A DNA stretch of 64,000 nucleotides from Thermotogaceae bacterium (GCA_029981435.1 JARRBB010000005.1:1-64000), one strand, 5' to 3'; shown: positions 19,764 to 31,712, counted from the first letter of the stretch. Notes: generated by a model not told the origin, from the letters alone. Made by a program: numbers and translations.

Positions 19764-20293
19764 TGTTGAAACTTTTTGAGGATATATTCGATGTCATATT
19801 CAATCCTGTTATCTTTTTTAAGAAAAAGTGTCTAAAACCTGATTTGAAAAGAGCCATGTTCAGCTTTATTTTAAGTTTGTTGACATTGGTTGTTGCTTCT
19901 ATGCCAGTTTTTCGTTACATACTTTTGCCTTTGAACGAATTAGAAGCCTTTATGTTAGTTACTGTAATAACTGTTTTATATTTTCTATTAAGTGCGGGCC
20001 TGTATCTTTTGGTCTTTGAGATGTCTGATAGAAACTTAGTTGCGAGAAAACTTATGTTTACTTTTATTCCATTCATGTTTTTACCTGTTTCGATCATTTT
20101 TTTGGATTTTTCAAGTTTTACCTTCAAAGCTATTGGAATTGGTGTGTTAGTGATCATATTTTTCTGGACATTTTTTCTCGAAAGACTGGCACTTTTTCCC
20201 GATGGATTTTCTGAAAATAAAAAAAAGCATCTTTTAATAAAGATTTTGAAGGATGGAACGATGGCTTTTTTACTGATTTTATTCATAAACTAA
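19763..20293 (+). CDS. Integral membrane protein of unknown function
   Basis: About five hydrophobic helices; start overlaps the ctpA stop. Confidence 0.6.
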   Translation: MLKLFEDIFDVIFNPVIFFKKKCLKPDLKRAMFSFILSLLTLVVASMPVFRYILLPLNELEAFMLVTVITVLYFLLSAGLYLLVFEMSDRNLVARKLMFTFIPFMFLPVSIIFLDFSSFTFKAIGIGVLVIIFFWTFFLERLALFPDGFSENKKKHLLIKILKDGTMAFLLILFIN

Positions 20294-20312
20294 TCAACAG
20301 GGGGTGTCAACT

Positions 20313-21059
20313 ATGAGAAAGCTTCTTGTCTTGGCGATTCTTTCATCAATAATGTTTGTGGCAGTTTTTGGAGGAATAATCGACGAAATCAAATCCAGAG
20401 GTTATCTTGTTGTTGGAACAGAAGCGACTTTTCCACCGTTTGAATATTACAACGAAAACAACGAAATAGTCGGCTTTGACATCGATATAGCAAGAAAGAT
20501 AGCAGAAGCACTTGGAGTAGAATTGAAAGTGGTTGATACAGCTTTTGACGGATTGATACCAAGTCTTCTGACGAAAAAGCTTGACATGGTTATAGCAGGT
20601 ATGACCATAACCGAAGAAAGGGCGAAGGTTGTCGCTTTTTCTGAACCTTATTTCACAGCTGGGCAGGTTATAGTTGTTAGAAAGGGAAGTACACCTATAA
20701 AAGATTTCGAGGGACTTAAAGGGAAAGTTGTAGCAGTGCAGCTTGGAACAACTGGGGATCTTGTAGTTTCAGAACTCAAAGGCATCAAGGAAGTGAGAAG
20801 ATTTGAAAAGTTCACAGATGCATTCCTTGAGCTTAAAAATAGAAGAGTTGATGCGGTTGTACTGGATTCTGCTGTTGCAAAGGCATACGTTTTGAGCAAT
20901 CCGAATCTTGAGATAACCAGCGACGTTCTGAGTTCTGAACAGTATGGTATAGCTGTAAGAAAAGAAGACAAAGACCTTCTTGAATTCATCAACAAAGTAC
21001 TCGCAGATATGAGGAAGAGTCCTTACGATCTTCTGATAGAAAAATGGTTTGCTGAATGA
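20313..21059 (+). CDS. Amino-acid ABC transporter substrate-binding protein, family 3
   Basis: Signal peptide; GTEATFPPFEYYNENNEIVGFDIDIARKIAEALG. Confidence 0.9.
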   Translation: MRKLLVLAILSSIMFVAVFGGIIDEIKSRGYLVVGTEATFPPFEYYNENNEIVGFDIDIARKIAEALGVELKVVDTAFDGLIPSLLTKKLDMVIAGMTITEERAKVVAFSEPYFTAGQVIVVRKGSTPIKDFEGLKGKVVAVQLGTTGDLVVSELKGIKEVRRFEKFTDAFLELKNRRVDAVVLDSAVAKAYVLSNPNLEITSDVLSSEQYGIAVRKEDKDLLEFINKVLADMRKSPYDLLIEKWFAE

Positions 21060-21072
21060 TTTTTCAGGGTTC

Positions 21073-21081
21073 TGATATAAT
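21073..21081 (+). promoter_or_regulatory. Extended -10 promoter TGaTATAAT
   Basis: tctgatataatatt just upstream of the 21090-21117 hairpin. Confidence 0.45.
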
Positions 21082-21089
21082 ATTAAAGC

Positions 21090-21117
21090 CTGGGATGAGG
21101 CAAGAAACTCATCCCAG
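21090..21117 (+). other. Perfect 10-bp stem-loop, either 5'-UTR hairpin or terminator
   Basis: ctgggatgag-gcaagaaa-ctcatcccag followed by attttaatt. Confidence 0.75.
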
Positions 21118-21149
21118 ATTTTAATTAAAAAATTGTAGGAGGTGTAATA

Positions 21150-21992
21150 ATGAACGTTATAGCGGTATTATTGCTTGCTGTATCAATGCTTTCCAATCCA
21201 AATGGTGCACTTTTTGTAGACGATTACGGTATCTTCGTAGCAGAAACAGGGAAATTAGGTGCGATGGATGGTAAAATACTCGTTGTAGAAAACCTTATGG
21301 GTGACAAACATGTTTTAGCTTCAACAGGTTTGATCGATCCAAAAGGTATGACTTTTGATTATTGGAACAAAATGATAATTGTTACCGATGGAGATAGCTT
21401 GAAAGCCGTTGATCCTGAAAACGGAAAAGTTACAGTTCTGTACGGCCCAGAGGATTTTCCTGTTGAGCCAAAGTATTTGAATGGTGTTCTATGGAATGAC
21501 GGTAAGATATACGTTACCGACACAGAATTGAACAAGGTTTTTAAGATAGAAAATGGCAAAATCGAAGAACTGGTAAGTCTCAAAAAACCAAGTGGTTTAG
21601 CAATTGGAAATGATGGAGAACTTTATATAGCATCCTTCGCCGATCCCCAGGGACAGATATACAGGTATAAAGATGGACAGTTGAGGATCTTTGTTAAGGA
21701 AGCCGACTTGAATGGAACCTATGGATTGTATTTCGATAAAAGAAGAGGATTTTTAATCGCTTCGGGATACTGGTCTGGGAAACTCGTTTTTGTAGAACCA
21801 AGCGGAAGGATTATAAACAAACTCTCAGGTAAATTAAGACATCCCGCAGGAATTTCTTATGATCCTGCAAACATGTACATATTCATTGCAGACGCTGATA
21901 GAAATTCGCTTTTTGTGTACAAACTCAGAGATGATTTCAGAAATGTAAATACAAGAAATGAACCTGGTGCCTGTTCCGTATGCGGAAAATAA
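21150..21992 (+). CDS. Secreted NHL/SMP-30-like beta-propeller protein
   Basis: Signal peptide; repeated ..DGKIYVTDTELNKVFKIENGK.., ..DGELYIASFADPQGQIYRYKDGQL.. Confidence 0.7.
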   Translation: MNVIAVLLLAVSMLSNPNGALFVDDYGIFVAETGKLGAMDGKILVVENLMGDKHVLASTGLIDPKGMTFDYWNKMIIVTDGDSLKAVDPENGKVTVLYGPEDFPVEPKYLNGVLWNDGKIYVTDTELNKVFKIENGKIEELVSLKKPSGLAIGNDGELYIASFADPQGQIYRYKDGQLRIFVKEADLNGTYGLYFDKRRGFLIASGYWSGKLVFVEPSGRIINKLSGKLRHPAGISYDPANMYIFIADADRNSLFVYKLRDDFRNVNTRNEPGACSVCGK

Positions 21993-22017
21993 ATTAAAGA
22001 AGTGAGGGAAATTCTGA

Positions 22018-23772
22018 ATGCTTTTTTCAAAATTATATGCACCAACTATAAAGGAAAAACCGGCTGATTCTGAAACCATAAGTTATGAACTTTTAACGCG
22101 TGGTGGTTTCATAAGAAAGGTTGCGGCAGGTATTTATACATATCTGCCGCTTGGTTGGAGAGTTATAAAGAAGATAACAAAAATAGTTGAAGAAGAAATG
22201 GATAAAATAGGTGCCCAGGAATTCATGATGCCGATTATTCAGCAGGCTGAAATCTGGAAAGAAAGCGGAAGATGGGAAGATTATGGACCAGAAATGATGA
22301 AGCTTTCTGACAGGCATGGAAGGGAATTCACACTTGGGCCAACTCACGAAGAAATGATAACCTTCATAGTAAGAAATGAACTTCGTTCTTATAAGCAGTT
22401 ACCACTCATTCTGTATCAGATAAATCAAAAATATCGTGATGAGATAAGACCAAGATTCGGTTTAATGAGGGCAAGAGAGTTCATAATGAAAGATGCTTAC
22501 AGCTTTCACAGTGATGAAAAAAGTCTCGAAGAAACTTACCAGGATTTCTACAGAGCTTATTCTAAAATTTGTGAAAGATTGGAGTTAAACTATATTTCTG
22601 TTGAAGCTGATACCGGTGCAATTGGTGGAACAGATTCACACGAGTTCATAATATTGGCTTCCACTGGTGAAAGCGATATATACGTTTGTGATAGCTGTGG
22701 TTACTCGGCAAGTGAAGAAAGGGCGCAGTCGAAAATACCTGAAAACATTCCTGAAGAAATTGAGCCACTTGAAGAAGTTCCAACTCCCAATGTAAAAACC
22801 ATCGAAGATGTGAGTGAATTCCTTAAAGTTTCGAAAGAGAAAATTGTCAAATCTCTTCTTTACGTTGGGAGAAACGGTTATGTAATGGCTTTGATAAGAG
22901 GAGATTATGAACTTAACGAATCAAAACTCAAGAGTCTTTTGAAAGATCAGACCTTAAGGCTTGCAACTCCTGAAGAAGTTCAAAGAGATTTTGGAGTGCC
23001 CATAGGTTTCATAGGTCCTGTAGGTATTGATGGAGTGAAAGTACAGAAAGTAGCGGATTTATCCATCAAGAACCTGAACAATTTCGTTGTTGGAGGTATG
23101 AAAGAAGATTATCACTACATAAATACGAATCTTAACAGGGATTTTACGGTGGAACTTTGGGGAGATATTAGAACGGTAAAGGAAGGAGAAGGCTGTCCAA
23201 AGTGTGGAAACCAATTGAGACATACTAAAGGAATAGAAGTAGGGCATATATTCAAACTTGGAACTAAATATTCTGAAAAACTCAATGGCTACTTTGTAGA
23301 TGAAGAAGGTAAAAACAAACCGTATCTTATGGGATGTTATGGTTGGGGAATTTCAAGAACACTTGCTGCGATAGTTGAACAACTTCACGATGATAACGGG
23401 ATAATATGGCCTATCAGTGTGGCACCGTACACAGTTGAAATAGTTATAGTAAATACATCAGATGAAGAACAGAGAACCTTTGGTTTTAAACTCTATGAAA
23501 TTTTAAAATCAAGGAATTGTGAAGTCCTTCTTGACGATAGAGAAACTTCCGCTGGTTTTAAGTTCAAAGATTCTGATTTGATTGGATTTCCAATAAGAAT
23601 CACAGTTGGTAAAAAACTCAAAGACGGTAAAATAGAAATCAAAAAAAGATACGAGGAAAAAGGGGTAGAAGTCTCCATTAAAAAAGGCTTGGAAGAAGTT
23701 GTCGATTTAATTGAAAAAACGATCGAAGAGTACAGTACAAAATTCATTCAAAACAATTTAACCATATCTTAA
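22018..23772 (+). CDS. proS: Prolyl-tRNA synthetase, bacterial type with editing insertion
   Basis: [53 protein letters not shown]. Confidence 0.95.
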   Translation: MLFSKLYAPTIKEKPADSETISYELLTRGGFIRKVAAGIYTYLPLGWRVIKKITKIVEEEMDKIGAQEFMMPIIQQAEIWKESGRWEDYGPEMMKLSDRHGREFTLGPTHEEMITFIVRNELRSYKQLPLILYQINQKYRDEIRPRFGLMRAREFIMKDAYSFHSDEKSLEETYQDFYRAYSKICERLELNYISVEADTGAIGGTDSHEFIILASTGESDIYVCDSCGYSASEERAQSKIPENIPEEIEPLEEVPTPNVKTIEDVSEFLKVSKEKIVKSLLYVGRNGYVMALIRGDYELNESKLKSLLKDQTLRLATPEEVQRDFGVPIGFIGPVGIDGVKVQKVADLSIKNLNNFVVGGMKEDYHYINTNLNRDFTVELWGDIRTVKEGEGCPKCGNQLRHTKGIEVGHIFKLGTKYSEKLNGYFVDEEGKNKPYLMGCYGWGISRTLAAIVEQLHDDNGIIWPISVAPYTVEIVIVNTSDEEQRTFGFKLYEILKSRNCEVLLDDRETSAGFKFKDSDLIGFPIRITVGKKLKDGKIEIKKRYEEKGVEVSIKKGLEEVVDLIEKTIEEYSTKFIQNNLTIS

Positions 23773-23794
23773 TCTTTTCTTCTGATATAAGGGT

Positions 23795-23823
23795 TTGACA
23801 TTACGTTTTTTGTGATGTAAAAT
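23795..23823 (+). promoter_or_regulatory. Near-consensus sigma-A promoter of the str operon
   Basis: ttgaca (23795-23800) - 17 nt - taaaat (23818-23823), about 48 nt before rpsL. Confidence 0.8.
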
Positions 23824-23870
23824 TACGCTTGGTTATTTATTTTTAGGTAAAAGGGAGGGTAAAAACTTAG

Positions 23871-24248
23871 ATGCCAACGATAAATCAATTGATTCGTCAT
23901 TCAAGGAAAAAGTTAGAAAACAAATCTAAGTCTCCAGCACTTGGCGGAAATCCTCAAAAAAGAGGTGTTTGTGTCAGGGTATCAACCATGACACCTAAGA
24001 AGCCAAATTCCGCTTTAAGAAAAATTGCGAGGGTTAGATTGACAAATGGTATAGAAGTAACAGCTTACATTCCAGGTATAGGGCACAATCTTCAAGAGCA
24101 CTCTGTCGTTTTGATAAGAGGTGGAAGGGTTAAGGATCTTCCAGGTGTCAGATACAAAATAATCAGAGGTACACTCGATGCAGCAGGCGTTGAAGGAAGA
24201 AAACAGAGCAGATCAAAATACGGTGCTAAAAAACCTAAAAAACAATAG
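23871..24248 (+). CDS. rpsL: 30S ribosomal protein S12
   Basis: [34 protein letters not shown]. Confidence 0.98.
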   Translation: MPTINQLIRHSRKKLENKSKSPALGGNPQKRGVCVRVSTMTPKKPNSALRKIARVRLTNGIEVTAYIPGIGHNLQEHSVVLIRGGRVKDLPGVRYKIIRGTLDAAGVEGRKQSRSKYGAKKPKKQ

Positions 24249-24265
24249 TTCGAGGAGGGAGTAAG

Positions 24266-24733
24266 GTGCGTAGAAGAAGAGCTGAAAGAAGACCCGTTCA
24301 ACCTGATCCATTGTACAATGACACACTGGTTAGCAAGTTCATAAATATGATAATGTGGGACGGAAAAAAGTCAAAAGCACAGAAAATAGTTTATGGTGCT
24401 TTCGAATACATAAGGGAAAAGTTGAATAAGGACCCACTTGAAGTATTTAAACAGGCTGTTGAAAACGTAAGACCGATCCTTGAAGTTAGACCGAGAAGGG
24501 TCGGTGGAGCAACTTATCAGGTTCCAATAGAAGTTCAGGAACCGAGAAAGACTTCTCTTGCTTTGAGATGGATTGTTGCTGCTGCAAGAGCCAAACGCGG
24601 AAAACCAATGTATTTACGTGTTGCCGAAGAGCTTATGGATGCTTATGAGAACAAGGGAGTAGCAATCAAAAAGAAAGAAGATACACACAGAATGGCAGAA
24701 GCCAACAGGGCATTTGCACATTATAGATGGTAA
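24266..24733 (+). CDS. rpsG: 30S ribosomal protein S7
   Basis: [25 protein letters not shown]. Confidence 0.98.
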   Translation: MRRRRAERRPVQPDPLYNDTLVSKFINMIMWDGKKSKAQKIVYGAFEYIREKLNKDPLEVFKQAVENVRPILEVRPRRVGGATYQVPIEVQEPRKTSLALRWIVAAARAKRGKPMYLRVAEELMDAYENKGVAIKKKEDTHRMAEANRAFAHYRW

Positions 24734-24761
24734 TCACAGAACAGTATTGGAGGGAAAAATT

Positions 24762-26834
24762 GTGAAGGAGAGGCTTGTGCCTCTTGAGAGGATAAGAAAT
24801 ATAGGGATAATGGCACATATAGATGCTGGGAAGACAACGACCACAGAAAGAATATTGTATTACACTGGCAGAAAGCATAAGCTTGGTAGCGTTGATGAAG
24901 GAACTGCTACAATGGACTGGATGGATCAGGAAAAAGAGCGTGGTATCACTATAACATCTGCAGCAACGACATGTTTCTGGCGAGATTTTAGAATAAATAT
25001 AATTGATACGCCCGGGCACGTGGATTTTACAGTCGAGGTTGAAAGAGCCTTAAGGGTTCTTGATGGTGCTGTGGCTCTTTTCGATGCAGCCGCTGGCGTT
25101 GAGCCACAATCCGAAACTGTATGGCGTCAGGCTGATAAATACGGTGTCCCAAGAATCGCATTCATGAATAAAATGGACAAAATAGGTGCCAACTTTGAAA
25201 TGGCAATTCAAACTATGGTTGAAAAATTGAATGCTAATCCTGTTGCTATTCAACTGCCTATTGGTTCAGAAGCCAATTTTGAGGGGGTTATCGATCTTGT
25301 TAAAATGAAGGCAGTTTACTGGTTGAATGAAGATGGAACACAGTATGAATATCGAGACATCCCTGAAGAGTTACTTGAAAAAGCAGAAGAAGTTCGTGAA
25401 GAAATGATAGTGGCTTTATCCGATGTTGATGATGAGCTCATGGAAGCTTATATCGAAGGTGAAGAGATTTCAGAAAATAGATTAAAGGAAGCTATAAGAC
25501 TTGCAACACTTCAAAGAAAAATAGTACCAGTTCTTTGTGGCTCTTCATACAGAAACAAAGGTGTTCAGTTACTCTTGGATGCTATAGTTGATTATCTACC
25601 ATCACCGCTTGATTTACCACCTGTTAAAGGCTGGGATCCAAAAACCGGTGAAGAGATCCTAAGGAACCCCTCGGAAAACGAACCATTTTCGGCTCTCGCA
25701 TTTAAAATAATGGTTGATCCAATGATAGGTAAATTAACATATTTCAGGGTTTACTCTGGAAGATTGGAAAAAGGTAGCTACATATACAATTCCACTCAGA
25801 ACATCAAAGAAAGGGTATCGAGACTGGTTTTTATGCATGCAGATAAAAAGGAAGATGTTGACTACATCAGGGCAGGAGATATAGTTGCTGCCATCGGATT
25901 GAAATCTACAAAGACAGGTGATACCCTTTGCGATGAGAGTTCACCGATAATTCTTGAAAAAATAGATTTTCCCGAACCTGTTATATCCATAGCAATTGAA
26001 CCTCTTACAAAGGCAGACGAAGATAAATTATCCAAAGCGTTGCTTGCACTTGCAGAGGAAGATCCAAGTTTCAAGGTTTACGTTGATGAAGAAACGGGTG
26101 AAACACTTATTGCCGGTATGGGTGAATTACATCTTGAAGTTTTAATTGAAAGATTGAAGAGAGAATACAACGTTCAAGTAAGAGTTGGTCAACCACAGGT
26201 TGCGTATCGTGAAGCAATAACTGATAATGTCGAAACTGAAGGAAAATATATAAGACAATCAGGTGGAAGAGGACAATACGGTCACGTTAAAATCAGAGTG
26301 GAACCGATCGACTTTTCAAAGGAGTTTGAATTTGAAAGTCAACTGAAAGGTATGACGATCCCCAAGGAGTATTTCCCTGCAATAGAAGCAGGTGCTAAAG
26401 AAGCGTGCCAGAGTGGACCTTTGATTGGTGCACCGGTTTTGGGTGTTAAAGTTACACTGCTTGATGGTTCCTATCACGAAGTCGATTCATCAGAGCTTGC
26501 CTTCAAAGTAGCCAGTTCTATGGCTGTTAAAGAAGCTCTGCATAAAGCCAATCCGGTTTTGCTCGAACCTATAATGAAACTTGAGATAACCACACCTGAG
26601 GAGTACATGGGCGATTTGATAGCTGACTTAAACACCCGAAGGGCAAAGATCGAAGCTTTTGAGACAAGAGGGAATCTTAGAATAATCAAGGCATTCGTAC
26701 CTCTGGCTGAGACCTTCGGTTATGCAACTGCTCTGAGATCTTTAAGCCAGGGAAGGGCAACTCATATAATTCAATTCTCGCATTACGAGGAAGTCCCTGA
26801 AAAAGTTCTCGAAAAAATCATCAAGAAAGTTTAA
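24762..26834 (+). CDS. fusA: Elongation factor G
   Basis: [27 protein letters not shown] start at 24762. Confidence 0.97.
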   Translation: MKERLVPLERIRNIGIMAHIDAGKTTTTERILYYTGRKHKLGSVDEGTATMDWMDQEKERGITITSAATTCFWRDFRINIIDTPGHVDFTVEVERALRVLDGAVALFDAAAGVEPQSETVWRQADKYGVPRIAFMNKMDKIGANFEMAIQTMVEKLNANPVAIQLPIGSEANFEGVIDLVKMKAVYWLNEDGTQYEYRDIPEELLEKAEEVREEMIVALSDVDDELMEAYIEGEEISENRLKEAIRLATLQRKIVPVLCGSSYRNKGVQLLLDAIVDYLPSPLDLPPVKGWDPKTGEEILRNPSENEPFSALAFKIMVDPMIGKLTYFRVYSGRLEKGSYIYNSTQNIKERVSRLVFMHADKKEDVDYIRAGDIVAAIGLKSTKTGDTLCDESSPIILEKIDFPEPVISIAIEPLTKADEDKLSKALLALAEEDPSFKVYVDEETGETLIAGMGELHLEVLIERLKREYNVQVRVGQPQVAYREAITDNVETEGKYIRQSGGRGQYGHVKIRVEPIDFSKEFEFESQLKGMTIPKEYFPAIEAGAKEACQSGPLIGAPVLGVKVTLLDGSYHEVDSSELAFKVASSMAVKEALHKANPVLLEPIMKLEITTPEEYMGDLIADLNTRRAKIEAFETRGNLRIIKAFVPLAETFGYATALRSLSQGRATHIIQFSHYEEVPEKVLEKIIKKV

Positions 26835-26867
26835 CCTAAAATATTTTTTAAGGAGGGAGATTTTAGA

Positions 26868-28064
26868 ATGGCAAAGGAAAAGTTTGTAAGAACTAAACCA
26901 CATGTTAACATTGGAACCATAGGACACATAGACCATGGTAAAACCACATTAACAGCAGCGATAACAAAGGCTCTGAGCTTTAAAGGACTTGCAAATTACG
27001 TACCATTTGACAACATCGATAAGGCACCCGAAGAAAAGGCAAGAGGTATAACAATTAACGTTACCCACGTTGAATACGAAACCGAAAAAAGACATTATGC
27101 ACACATTGACTGTCCAGGTCACGTTGACTACATAAAGAACATGATCACAGGTGCAGCACAGATGGATGGTTCTATACTCGTTGTCGCTGCAACAGATGGT
27201 CCAATGCCACAGACACGTGAACATGTCCTTCTGGCAAGACAGGTTAATGTCCCTGCGATCGTTGTTTTTCTCAACAAAGTGGATATGGTCGACGATGAAG
27301 AACTGATTGATCTCGTTGAAATGGAAGTTAGAGACCTTTTGAGCAAATATGAATTCCCCGGTGATGAAGTACCTGTCATCAGAGGATCAGCTCTTAAGGC
27401 ACTTGAAGCAGATAATCCTGACAACGAATGGGTACAGAAAATATATGAACTTATGGATGCAGTTGATAACTATGTTCCAGAACCTACTAGAGAAGTTGAC
27501 AAACCATTCTTGATGCCAATAGAAGACATATTCACAATAACCGGTCGTGGAACAGTTGTTACAGGTAGAGTTGAAAGAGGAAGAATAGTGGCAGGAGAAG
27601 AAGTCGAAATAGTCGGATTGAGACCAACTATAAAGACAGTTGTCACAAGTGTTGAAATGTTCAGAAAAATACTTGATGAAGGTATCGCTGGTGACAACAT
27701 TGGTTGTCTTTTAAGAGGTGTGAAAAAAGACGAAGTCGAAAGAGGACAGGTTCTTGCGAAACCTGGCACTATAACACCTCACACAGTGTTCAAAGCACAG
27801 GTTTACGTTTTGAAGAAAGAAGAAGGTGGAAGAAGTACACCATTCATGAAAGGTTACAGGCCACAATTTTACATTAGAACAGCTGACGTCACAGGTGATG
27901 TAATTGAACTTCCAGAAGGTGTTCAGATGGTAATGCCTGGTGATAACGTTGAATTGACAGTAAAATTAATCAAGCCTGTTGCTCTTGAAAAAGGTATGCG
28001 TTTTGCCATAAGAGAAGGTGGAAGAACAATAGGAGCAGGTATTGTTACAGAAATCATCGAGTAA
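26868..28064 (+). CDS. tuf: Elongation factor Tu
   Basis: [45 protein letters not shown]. Confidence 0.98.
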   Translation: MAKEKFVRTKPHVNIGTIGHIDHGKTTLTAAITKALSFKGLANYVPFDNIDKAPEEKARGITINVTHVEYETEKRHYAHIDCPGHVDYIKNMITGAAQMDGSILVVAATDGPMPQTREHVLLARQVNVPAIVVFLNKVDMVDDEELIDLVEMEVRDLLSKYEFPGDEVPVIRGSALKALEADNPDNEWVQKIYELMDAVDNYVPEPTREVDKPFLMPIEDIFTITGRGTVVTGRVERGRIVAGEEVEIVGLRPTIKTVVTSVEMFRKILDEGIAGDNIGCLLRGVKKDEVERGQVLAKPGTITPHTVFKAQVYVLKKEEGGRSTPFMKGYRPQFYIRTADVTGDVIELPEGVQMVMPGDNVELTVKLIKPVALEKGMRFAIREGGRTIGAGIVTEIIE

Positions 28065-28075
28065 AAAACCAGAAA

Positions 28076-28124
28076 TAAGAGGAGTGGATTTCCACTCCTC
28101 TTACCTTCTGTAATTTAAGAGGAG
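28076..28124 (+). promoter_or_regulatory. Candidate RNA switch in the tuf-rpsJ intergenic region: 28-bp palindrome plus alternative pairing with the rpsJ SD
   Basis: taagaggagtgga-tt-tccactcctctta (28076-28103), no U tract; taagaggag recurs at 28116-28124 in the rpsJ SD. Confidence 0.5.
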
Positions 28125-28135
28125 GGGAATTAAAA

Positions 28136-28444
28136 ATGCCAGGACAGAAAATCAGGATAAAACTTAAAGCATATGATCACGAGCTTCTTGATCTATCTGC
28201 CAAAAAAATAGTTGAAACTGTTAAGGAAACAAATGCAAAGGTTTCAGGACCAATACCTTTGCCAATTGAGAGAACTCTTTACTGTGTTTTAAGGTCTCCG
28301 CACAAGCATAAAGACTCGAGAGAACATTTTGAAAAAAGAGTACATAAGAGATTGATAGACATACTCGAACCAAGTCCTAAAACAATAGACGCACTAATGA
28401 AGATAGATCTTCCCGCAGGAGTCGACGTAGAGATCAAACTCTAA
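28136..28444 (+). CDS. rpsJ: 30S ribosomal protein S10
   Basis: [25 protein letters not shown]. Confidence 0.98.
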   Translation: MPGQKIRIKLKAYDHELLDLSAKKIVETVKETNAKVSGPIPLPIERTLYCVLRSPHKHKDSREHFEKRVHKRLIDILEPSPKTIDALMKIDLPAGVDVEIKL

Positions 28445-28459
28445 ATGGAGGTGTAAGGA

Positions 28460-29101
28460 ATGAAAGCCATTCTCGGACGTAAGATCGGAATGACAAGGGT
28501 TTTCAAAGACGGTGTAGCAATTCCGGTTACCGTTATAAAAGCAGGTCCTTGTTATGTGGTCCAGAAAAAAGTTGAGGAAAAAGACGGATATAATGCAATA
28601 CAGGTAGGATTTGAAGAGATAAGTGAGAAAAAGGTTAATAAGCCTTTGCTTGGCCATTTCAAAAGATTCGGAGTTGGACCATTCAGAATTTTAAAGGAGT
28701 TTAGAGTGGAAAATCCCGACGATTATCAGGTCGGTCAGGTCATAGATCTTAACATATTCAACGAAGGGGAAAAAATAGATATAACTGGCTGGTCAAAAGG
28801 TAAAGGTTTTCAAGGTGCTATGAGAAGATGGGGATTTTCTGGTGGTCCTTCAAGTCATGGAACAAAATTCGTTAGAGAACTGGGTTCTATGGGTGCTGCT
28901 ACACATATTTCGAGAATTATAAAAGGTAAGAAAATGCCTGGCAGGCTTGGAAACGAGAGAATCACAATCCTCAACTCTGAAGTTGTGAAAATAATACCAG
29001 AAGAGAATATAATAGCGGTCAAAGGTGGCGTCCCAGGATCGAGGGGCAGTCTCGTTATAATACGAGAAGCGAAAAAAGTTAAAGCCCCGAAAACAAAGTA
29101 A
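28460..29101 (+). CDS. rplC: 50S ribosomal protein L3
   Basis: AILGRKIGMTRVF.., GSMGAATHISRIIKGKKMPGRLGNER. Confidence 0.98.
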   Translation: MKAILGRKIGMTRVFKDGVAIPVTVIKAGPCYVVQKKVEEKDGYNAIQVGFEEISEKKVNKPLLGHFKRFGVGPFRILKEFRVENPDDYQVGQVIDLNIFNEGEKIDITGWSKGKGFQGAMRRWGFSGGPSSHGTKFVRELGSMGAATHISRIIKGKKMPGRLGNERITILNSEVVKIIPEENIIAVKGGVPGSRGSLVIIREAKKVKAPKTK

Positions 29102-29125
29102 GGAAAGCAGGAAGGAGGATTTTTA

Positions 29126-29803
29126 ATGGCTCAGATTGATATTTTGAATCTGAAAGGTGAAAAAGTTGGAGAGCTGGAAATAAGAGAAGATGTTTTCAAC
29201 ATCGAACCGAATACAGATGTTATGTTCAGATACGTTGATATGCAACTAACTAACAGAAGAGCTGGTACTGCTTCAACAAAAACCCGCGGTGAAGTTTCTG
29301 GTGGCGGAAGGAAACCCTGGTCCCAAAAACACACAGGAAGGGCAAGGGCTGGTTCTATAAGAGCTCCTCACTGGAAAGGTGGTGGAGTTGCACATGGTCC
29401 CAAGCCAAAGATTTGGAATAAAAAATTACCGAAAAAAGTAAAAAAACTTGCTTTGAAATCTGCTCTCAGTGTTAAATTCAGAGAGAAAAATTTAATTGTT
29501 TTAGAAGACCTTAGATTCGATAAACCTAAGGCACGTGAAATGAGAGATGTTTTGAAAGGTCTTGGACTCGATAACACTTATTCACTTTTCGTCCTCCCGA
29601 AAAAGGAAGACGCTTACGTGAATGTTAAACTCTCGGGAAGAAACTTCCCCAACGTTAAAGTTATCATTGCCGACAATCCTAACAATGGAACACCAGGTAT
29701 CGTGAAAATAGACGGTTTGAATGTTTATGACATAATAAGGCACGAAAAACTTGTTCTAACGGTTGATATGGTTAAGAAGATTGAGGAGGTGCTGGGAGGA
29801 TGA
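29126..29803 (+). CDS. rplD: 50S ribosomal protein L4
   Basis: [33 protein letters not shown]. Confidence 0.98.
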   Translation: MAQIDILNLKGEKVGELEIREDVFNIEPNTDVMFRYVDMQLTNRRAGTASTKTRGEVSGGGRKPWSQKHTGRARAGSIRAPHWKGGGVAHGPKPKIWNKKLPKKVKKLALKSALSVKFREKNLIVLEDLRFDKPKAREMRDVLKGLGLDNTYSLFVLPKKEDAYVNVKLSGRNFPNVKVIIADNPNNGTPGIVKIDGLNVYDIIRHEKLVLTVDMVKKIEEVLGG

Positions 29804-30099
29804 AAGAGAAGGTGACATACTTTGATGTCATTATTAGACCATTAATCACTGAGAAATCAACCTCCCTTGGTGAAAATAGAACATATGTTTTTGAGGTTGA
29901 TAAAAGGGTTAATAAATCAAAAGTGAAAGAAGCCATCGAGAAAACCTTCAATGTTAAGGTAGAAAAGGTGAACATTATAAACGTAAAGCCTAAGCCGAAA
30001 AGACAAGGTATTTTTGAAGGAAAAAGTAGATCCTGGAAAAAGGCAATAGTTAAATTGAGAGAAGGTTACACTATACAACAGCTCGAAGGTTTACACTAA
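29800..30099 (+). CDS. rplW: 50S ribosomal protein L23
   Basis: [33 protein letters not shown]. Confidence 0.97.
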   Translation: MKEKVTYFDVIIRPLITEKSTSLGENRTYVFEVDKRVNKSKVKEAIEKTFNVKVEKVNIINVKPKPKRQGIFEGKSRSWKKAIVKLREGYTIQQLEGLH

Positions 30100-30117
30100 T
30101 GAAAGGGGAGTAATAAG

Positions 30118-30948
30118 ATGGGACTGAAAAGATTCAAACCTTATACTCCTGGTAGAAGGTTTATGATAATATCAGACTTTTCCGATATTACCAAGAGTGA
30201 ACCAGAAAAATCATTGTTAAAGCCTTTAAAGAAAACAGGTGGAAGAAATCATCATGGTCGCGTGACTGTGAGACACATAGGCGGCGGCCACAAAAGGATG
30301 TACAGAATCATAGATTTCAAAAGAGATAAACTCAACATACCTGCAAAAGTTCTGGCAATAGAATATGATCCGAACAGGTCGGCAAGAATAGCCCTTTTGA
30401 TGTATGCTGATGGTGAAAAAAGGTACATACTTGCACCAAAAGGTTTGCAGGTAGGAGATACCGTAATGAGTGGGCCAGAGGCGGAAATAAAAGTTGGGAA
30501 TTCACTACCGCTGGAAAAAATTCCCGATGGTACTATAATTCATAATATTGAATTAAAACCTGGTAAAGGTGGACAACTTGCACGTTCAGCTGGGACTTAT
30601 GCTCAATTGATGGCAAAAGAAGGATCATACGCGCTCTTAAGGTTACCTTCCGGAGAATTGAGAAGAGTCCATATTAGATGTATGGCAACTATTGGAATGG
30701 TAGGCAATGAAGACCATATAAATGAAGTAGATGGAAAAGCAGGAAGAGTCAGATGGAAAGGTATAAAACCAACTGTCAGAGGTATAGCTATGAACCCCGT
30801 TGATCACCCCCATGGTGGAGGTGAAGGAAGAAGTAAAGGTGGTAATCATCCACAAAGTCCTTGGGGTGTCCCAGCGAAAGGTTATAAGACACGAAGGGGC
30901 AAAAGACCATCCGATAAATTTATCGTGAGAAGAAGAAACGAAGTCTGA
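30118..30948 (+). CDS. rplB: 50S ribosomal protein L2
   Basis: [36 protein letters not shown]. Confidence 0.98.
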   Translation: MGLKRFKPYTPGRRFMIISDFSDITKSEPEKSLLKPLKKTGGRNHHGRVTVRHIGGGHKRMYRIIDFKRDKLNIPAKVLAIEYDPNRSARIALLMYADGEKRYILAPKGLQVGDTVMSGPEAEIKVGNSLPLEKIPDGTIIHNIELKPGKGGQLARSAGTYAQLMAKEGSYALLRLPSGELRRVHIRCMATIGMVGNEDHINEVDGKAGRVRWKGIKPTVRGIAMNPVDHPHGGGEGRSKGGNHPQSPWGVPAKGYKTRRGKRPSDKFIVRRRNEV

Positions 30949-30963
30949 AAGGGGGTGTAGTTC

Positions 30964-31248
30964 GTGAGCAGATCTCTAAAAAAAGGATTATATGTTGACC
31001 CGAAGTTGATGAAAAAGATCAGAAAATTGAATGAATTAGGTGAAAAGAAAGTCATAAAAACCTGGAGCAGAGCTTCGACAATTGTCCCAGAAATGATAGG
31101 ACATACAATAGCAGTCCATAATGGAATGAAACACATCCCCGTTTATATAACAGAAAATATGGTTGGACATAAACTCGGTGAATTTGCGTTCACAAGAAGA
31201 TTTGGTGGTCATGCCGATAAAAAGGCTAACAGGGGTCAAGTAAAGTAA
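30964..31248 (+). CDS. rpsS: 30S ribosomal protein S19
   Basis: [37 protein letters not shown]. Confidence 0.98.
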   Translation: MSRSLKKGLYVDPKLMKKIRKLNELGEKKVIKTWSRASTIVPEMIGHTIAVHNGMKHIPVYITENMVGHKLGEFAFTRRFGGHADKKANRGQVK

Positions 31249-31260
31249 GGAGGGACTCAA

Positions 31261-31704
31261 ATGGCGCACTTAAAAAGATCTATTTTCCATAGAGAAAGGA
31301 AATTGAAAGAATCGCAGCAACCTGTTATAGAAGCAAGAGCAACGGCAAAATATGTTAGAATATCCCCAAGAAAAGCGAGATCAGTTATAAATGCGATAAG
31401 AGGTAAAAAAGTTGAAGAAGCGTTCAAGATTCTTGAACTTTCTCCTAAGAAGGCTGCGAGATTGATATACAAAGTTCTGAAATCTGCCGTGGCTAATGCT
31501 GAAAACAATTTTGGACTGGATGTGGATTCTCTTTATGTCAAAGAGTGTTTTGTGAACGATGGACCAAGGCTCAAAAGAATCTGGAGAAGAGGAAGAGGTC
31601 GGGCAGACATAATTCAAAAAAGATTGAGTCACATAAATGTTGTTGTTCGTGATGCCTCTAAAGAGAAAGTATTGGTTGAAGAGAACAACGAGACTACTGA
31701 GTGA
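31261..31704 (+). CDS. rplV: 50S ribosomal protein L22
   Basis: [42 protein letters not shown]. Confidence 0.97.
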   Translation: MAHLKRSIFHRERKLKESQQPVIEARATAKYVRISPRKARSVINAIRGKKVEEAFKILELSPKKAARLIYKVLKSAVANAENNFGLDVDSLYVKECFVNDGPRLKRIWRRGRGRADIIQKRLSHINVVVRDASKEKVLVEENNETTE

Positions 31705-31712
31705 GGTGAAAA

